From Oscillospiraceae bacterium (GTDB taxonomy: Bacteria > Bacillota > Clostridia > Oscillospirales > Oscillospiraceae), in contig JAISDV010000108.1 in the NCBI GenBank assembly GCA_031264545.1, positions 1 to 6,371 on the forward strand: 6,371 nt of DNA, given 5' to 3'. The notes beneath the pieces were generated by a model. It was not told the DNA's origin, made no database searches, and worked only from the letters and a program-made list of their open reading frames with translations. The translations under genes were made by a program, and so were the position numbers. This document shows, in pieces, positions 5,991 through 6,371 of this stretch. The number at the start of each line of letters is the position of its first letter. Positions within the stretch are counted from its first letter, which is position 1.

Positions 5991-6010
5991 TTTGCCTAAA
6001 TCATGGCTGT

Positions 6011-6371
6011 CTATTCCGTAAGCTGTGGAAGCGTTATCATTAAGTAATATACTTCCGCGGCCGTCACGTACAGGCCCAGCATTTCGGCGCTGGTGTTAAG
6101 TATGGCTTTTAACTGCTGAAACAGGCCGCCGTCACGCTCAATAGCCGTATAGCCGTCCAGCGGCATGGGAATGGGCTCGGCGGTTGAAATCCTTTCGAAC
6201 ATGGTAGCGCAGTGGATATAAATACGGACAACCAAGTCAAGCGGGAGCGGCATCTGATAGAGTTGGATGACTTTTTCTATAATATGCCGCGCGCCCTTAG
6301 CCACCTTTTTAACATCCAGTGACGGGGCAAAATAATGCAAGTGCTCCTGGACATAATTCAGCTGCACATCC
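6011..6371 (-). CDS. C-terminal PRD domain of a LevR-type sigma-54 activator (partial)
   Basis: The reading frame is open to the window edge, so only the last 119 or so codons are present. The apparent start near 6367 is an internal GTG (valine). The segment forms an all-helical PTS regulation domain: LNYVQEHLHYFAP, ARHIIEKVIQLY, then PLDLVVRIYIHCATMFERI with the conserved PRD histidine (IHCAT), the linker AEPIPMPLDGY, and closing helices FQQLKAILNTSAEMLGL and TAAEVYYLMITLPQ. Such domains are phosphorylated by HPr or EIIB proteins. This version most resembles the second PRD at the C-terminus of LevR/DagR-type regulators, which also carry an AAA+ sigma-54-interacting domain and usually drive a mannose-family PTS operon. 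The AAA+ part is outside the window, so the full architecture is inferred. A BglG-type antiterminator is the main alternative. The gene ends at a strong downstream terminator (5836-5873). Confidence 0.75.
   Translation of the reverse strand, partial: DVQLNYVQEHLHYFAPSLDVKKVAKGARHIIEKVIQLYQMPLPLDLVVRIYIHCATMFERISTAEPIPMPLDGYTAIERDGGLFQQLKAILNTSAEMLGLYVTAAEVYYLMITLPQLTE

Noticed and set aside
1..6371. tRNA, rRNA, CRISPR array or transposase gene
   Set aside because: No cloverleaf, rRNA core motif, regularly spaced repeat-spacer pattern or transposase/integrase motif was seen on either strand.

Overview
The window most likely comes from a Gram-positive, anaerobic Clostridia-type bacterium (Oscillospiraceae/Lachnospiraceae or a similar gut or environmental Firmicute). 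The reasons are strong GGAGG-type ribosome binding sites, the trio of a VTC-domain protein, a DUF4956 protein and a CotH protein that is common in that group, and the C-terminal PRD domain of a LevR-type sigma-54 activator. This is inferred from family knowledge; I cannot name a species.

Layout. Positions 1-306 are non-coding and regulatory: a perfect 14-bp hairpin, then two near-identical 32-bp copies spaced 51 bp apart, built of 11-bp units typical of response-regulator sites. A tight three-gene + strand operon follows: a VTC-family polyphosphate polymerase-like protein (307-981), a DUF4956 membrane protein (1013-1684) and a membrane-anchored CotH kinase-family protein with a repetitive acidic linker (1689-3608). 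It is closed by a good intrinsic terminator (3624-3660). After a 300-bp gap comes a MerR-family regulator with a GyrI-like effector domain (3909-4757, +). It converges on a YcaC-like isochorismatase-family hydrolase (4883-5524, -). Positions 5525-6010 are non-coding and rich in inverted repeats, including a strong minus-strand terminator (5836-5873). The window ends inside the 3' end of a PRD-containing sigma-54-dependent activator (6011-6371, -).

How the genes may work together. The first three genes are almost certainly co-transcribed, probably under an OmpR/PhoB-type response regulator encoded elsewhere. They would give a cytosolic nucleotide-to-polyphosphate-type enzyme, a four-helix membrane protein with a soluble C-terminal domain, and an exported membrane-anchored protein-kinase-like enzyme. 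The combination suggests a cell-envelope phosphotransfer or polyphosphate system, but that function is a hypothesis. The MerR gene, the hydrolase and the PRD regulator look like separate transcription units with no evident link to the operon.
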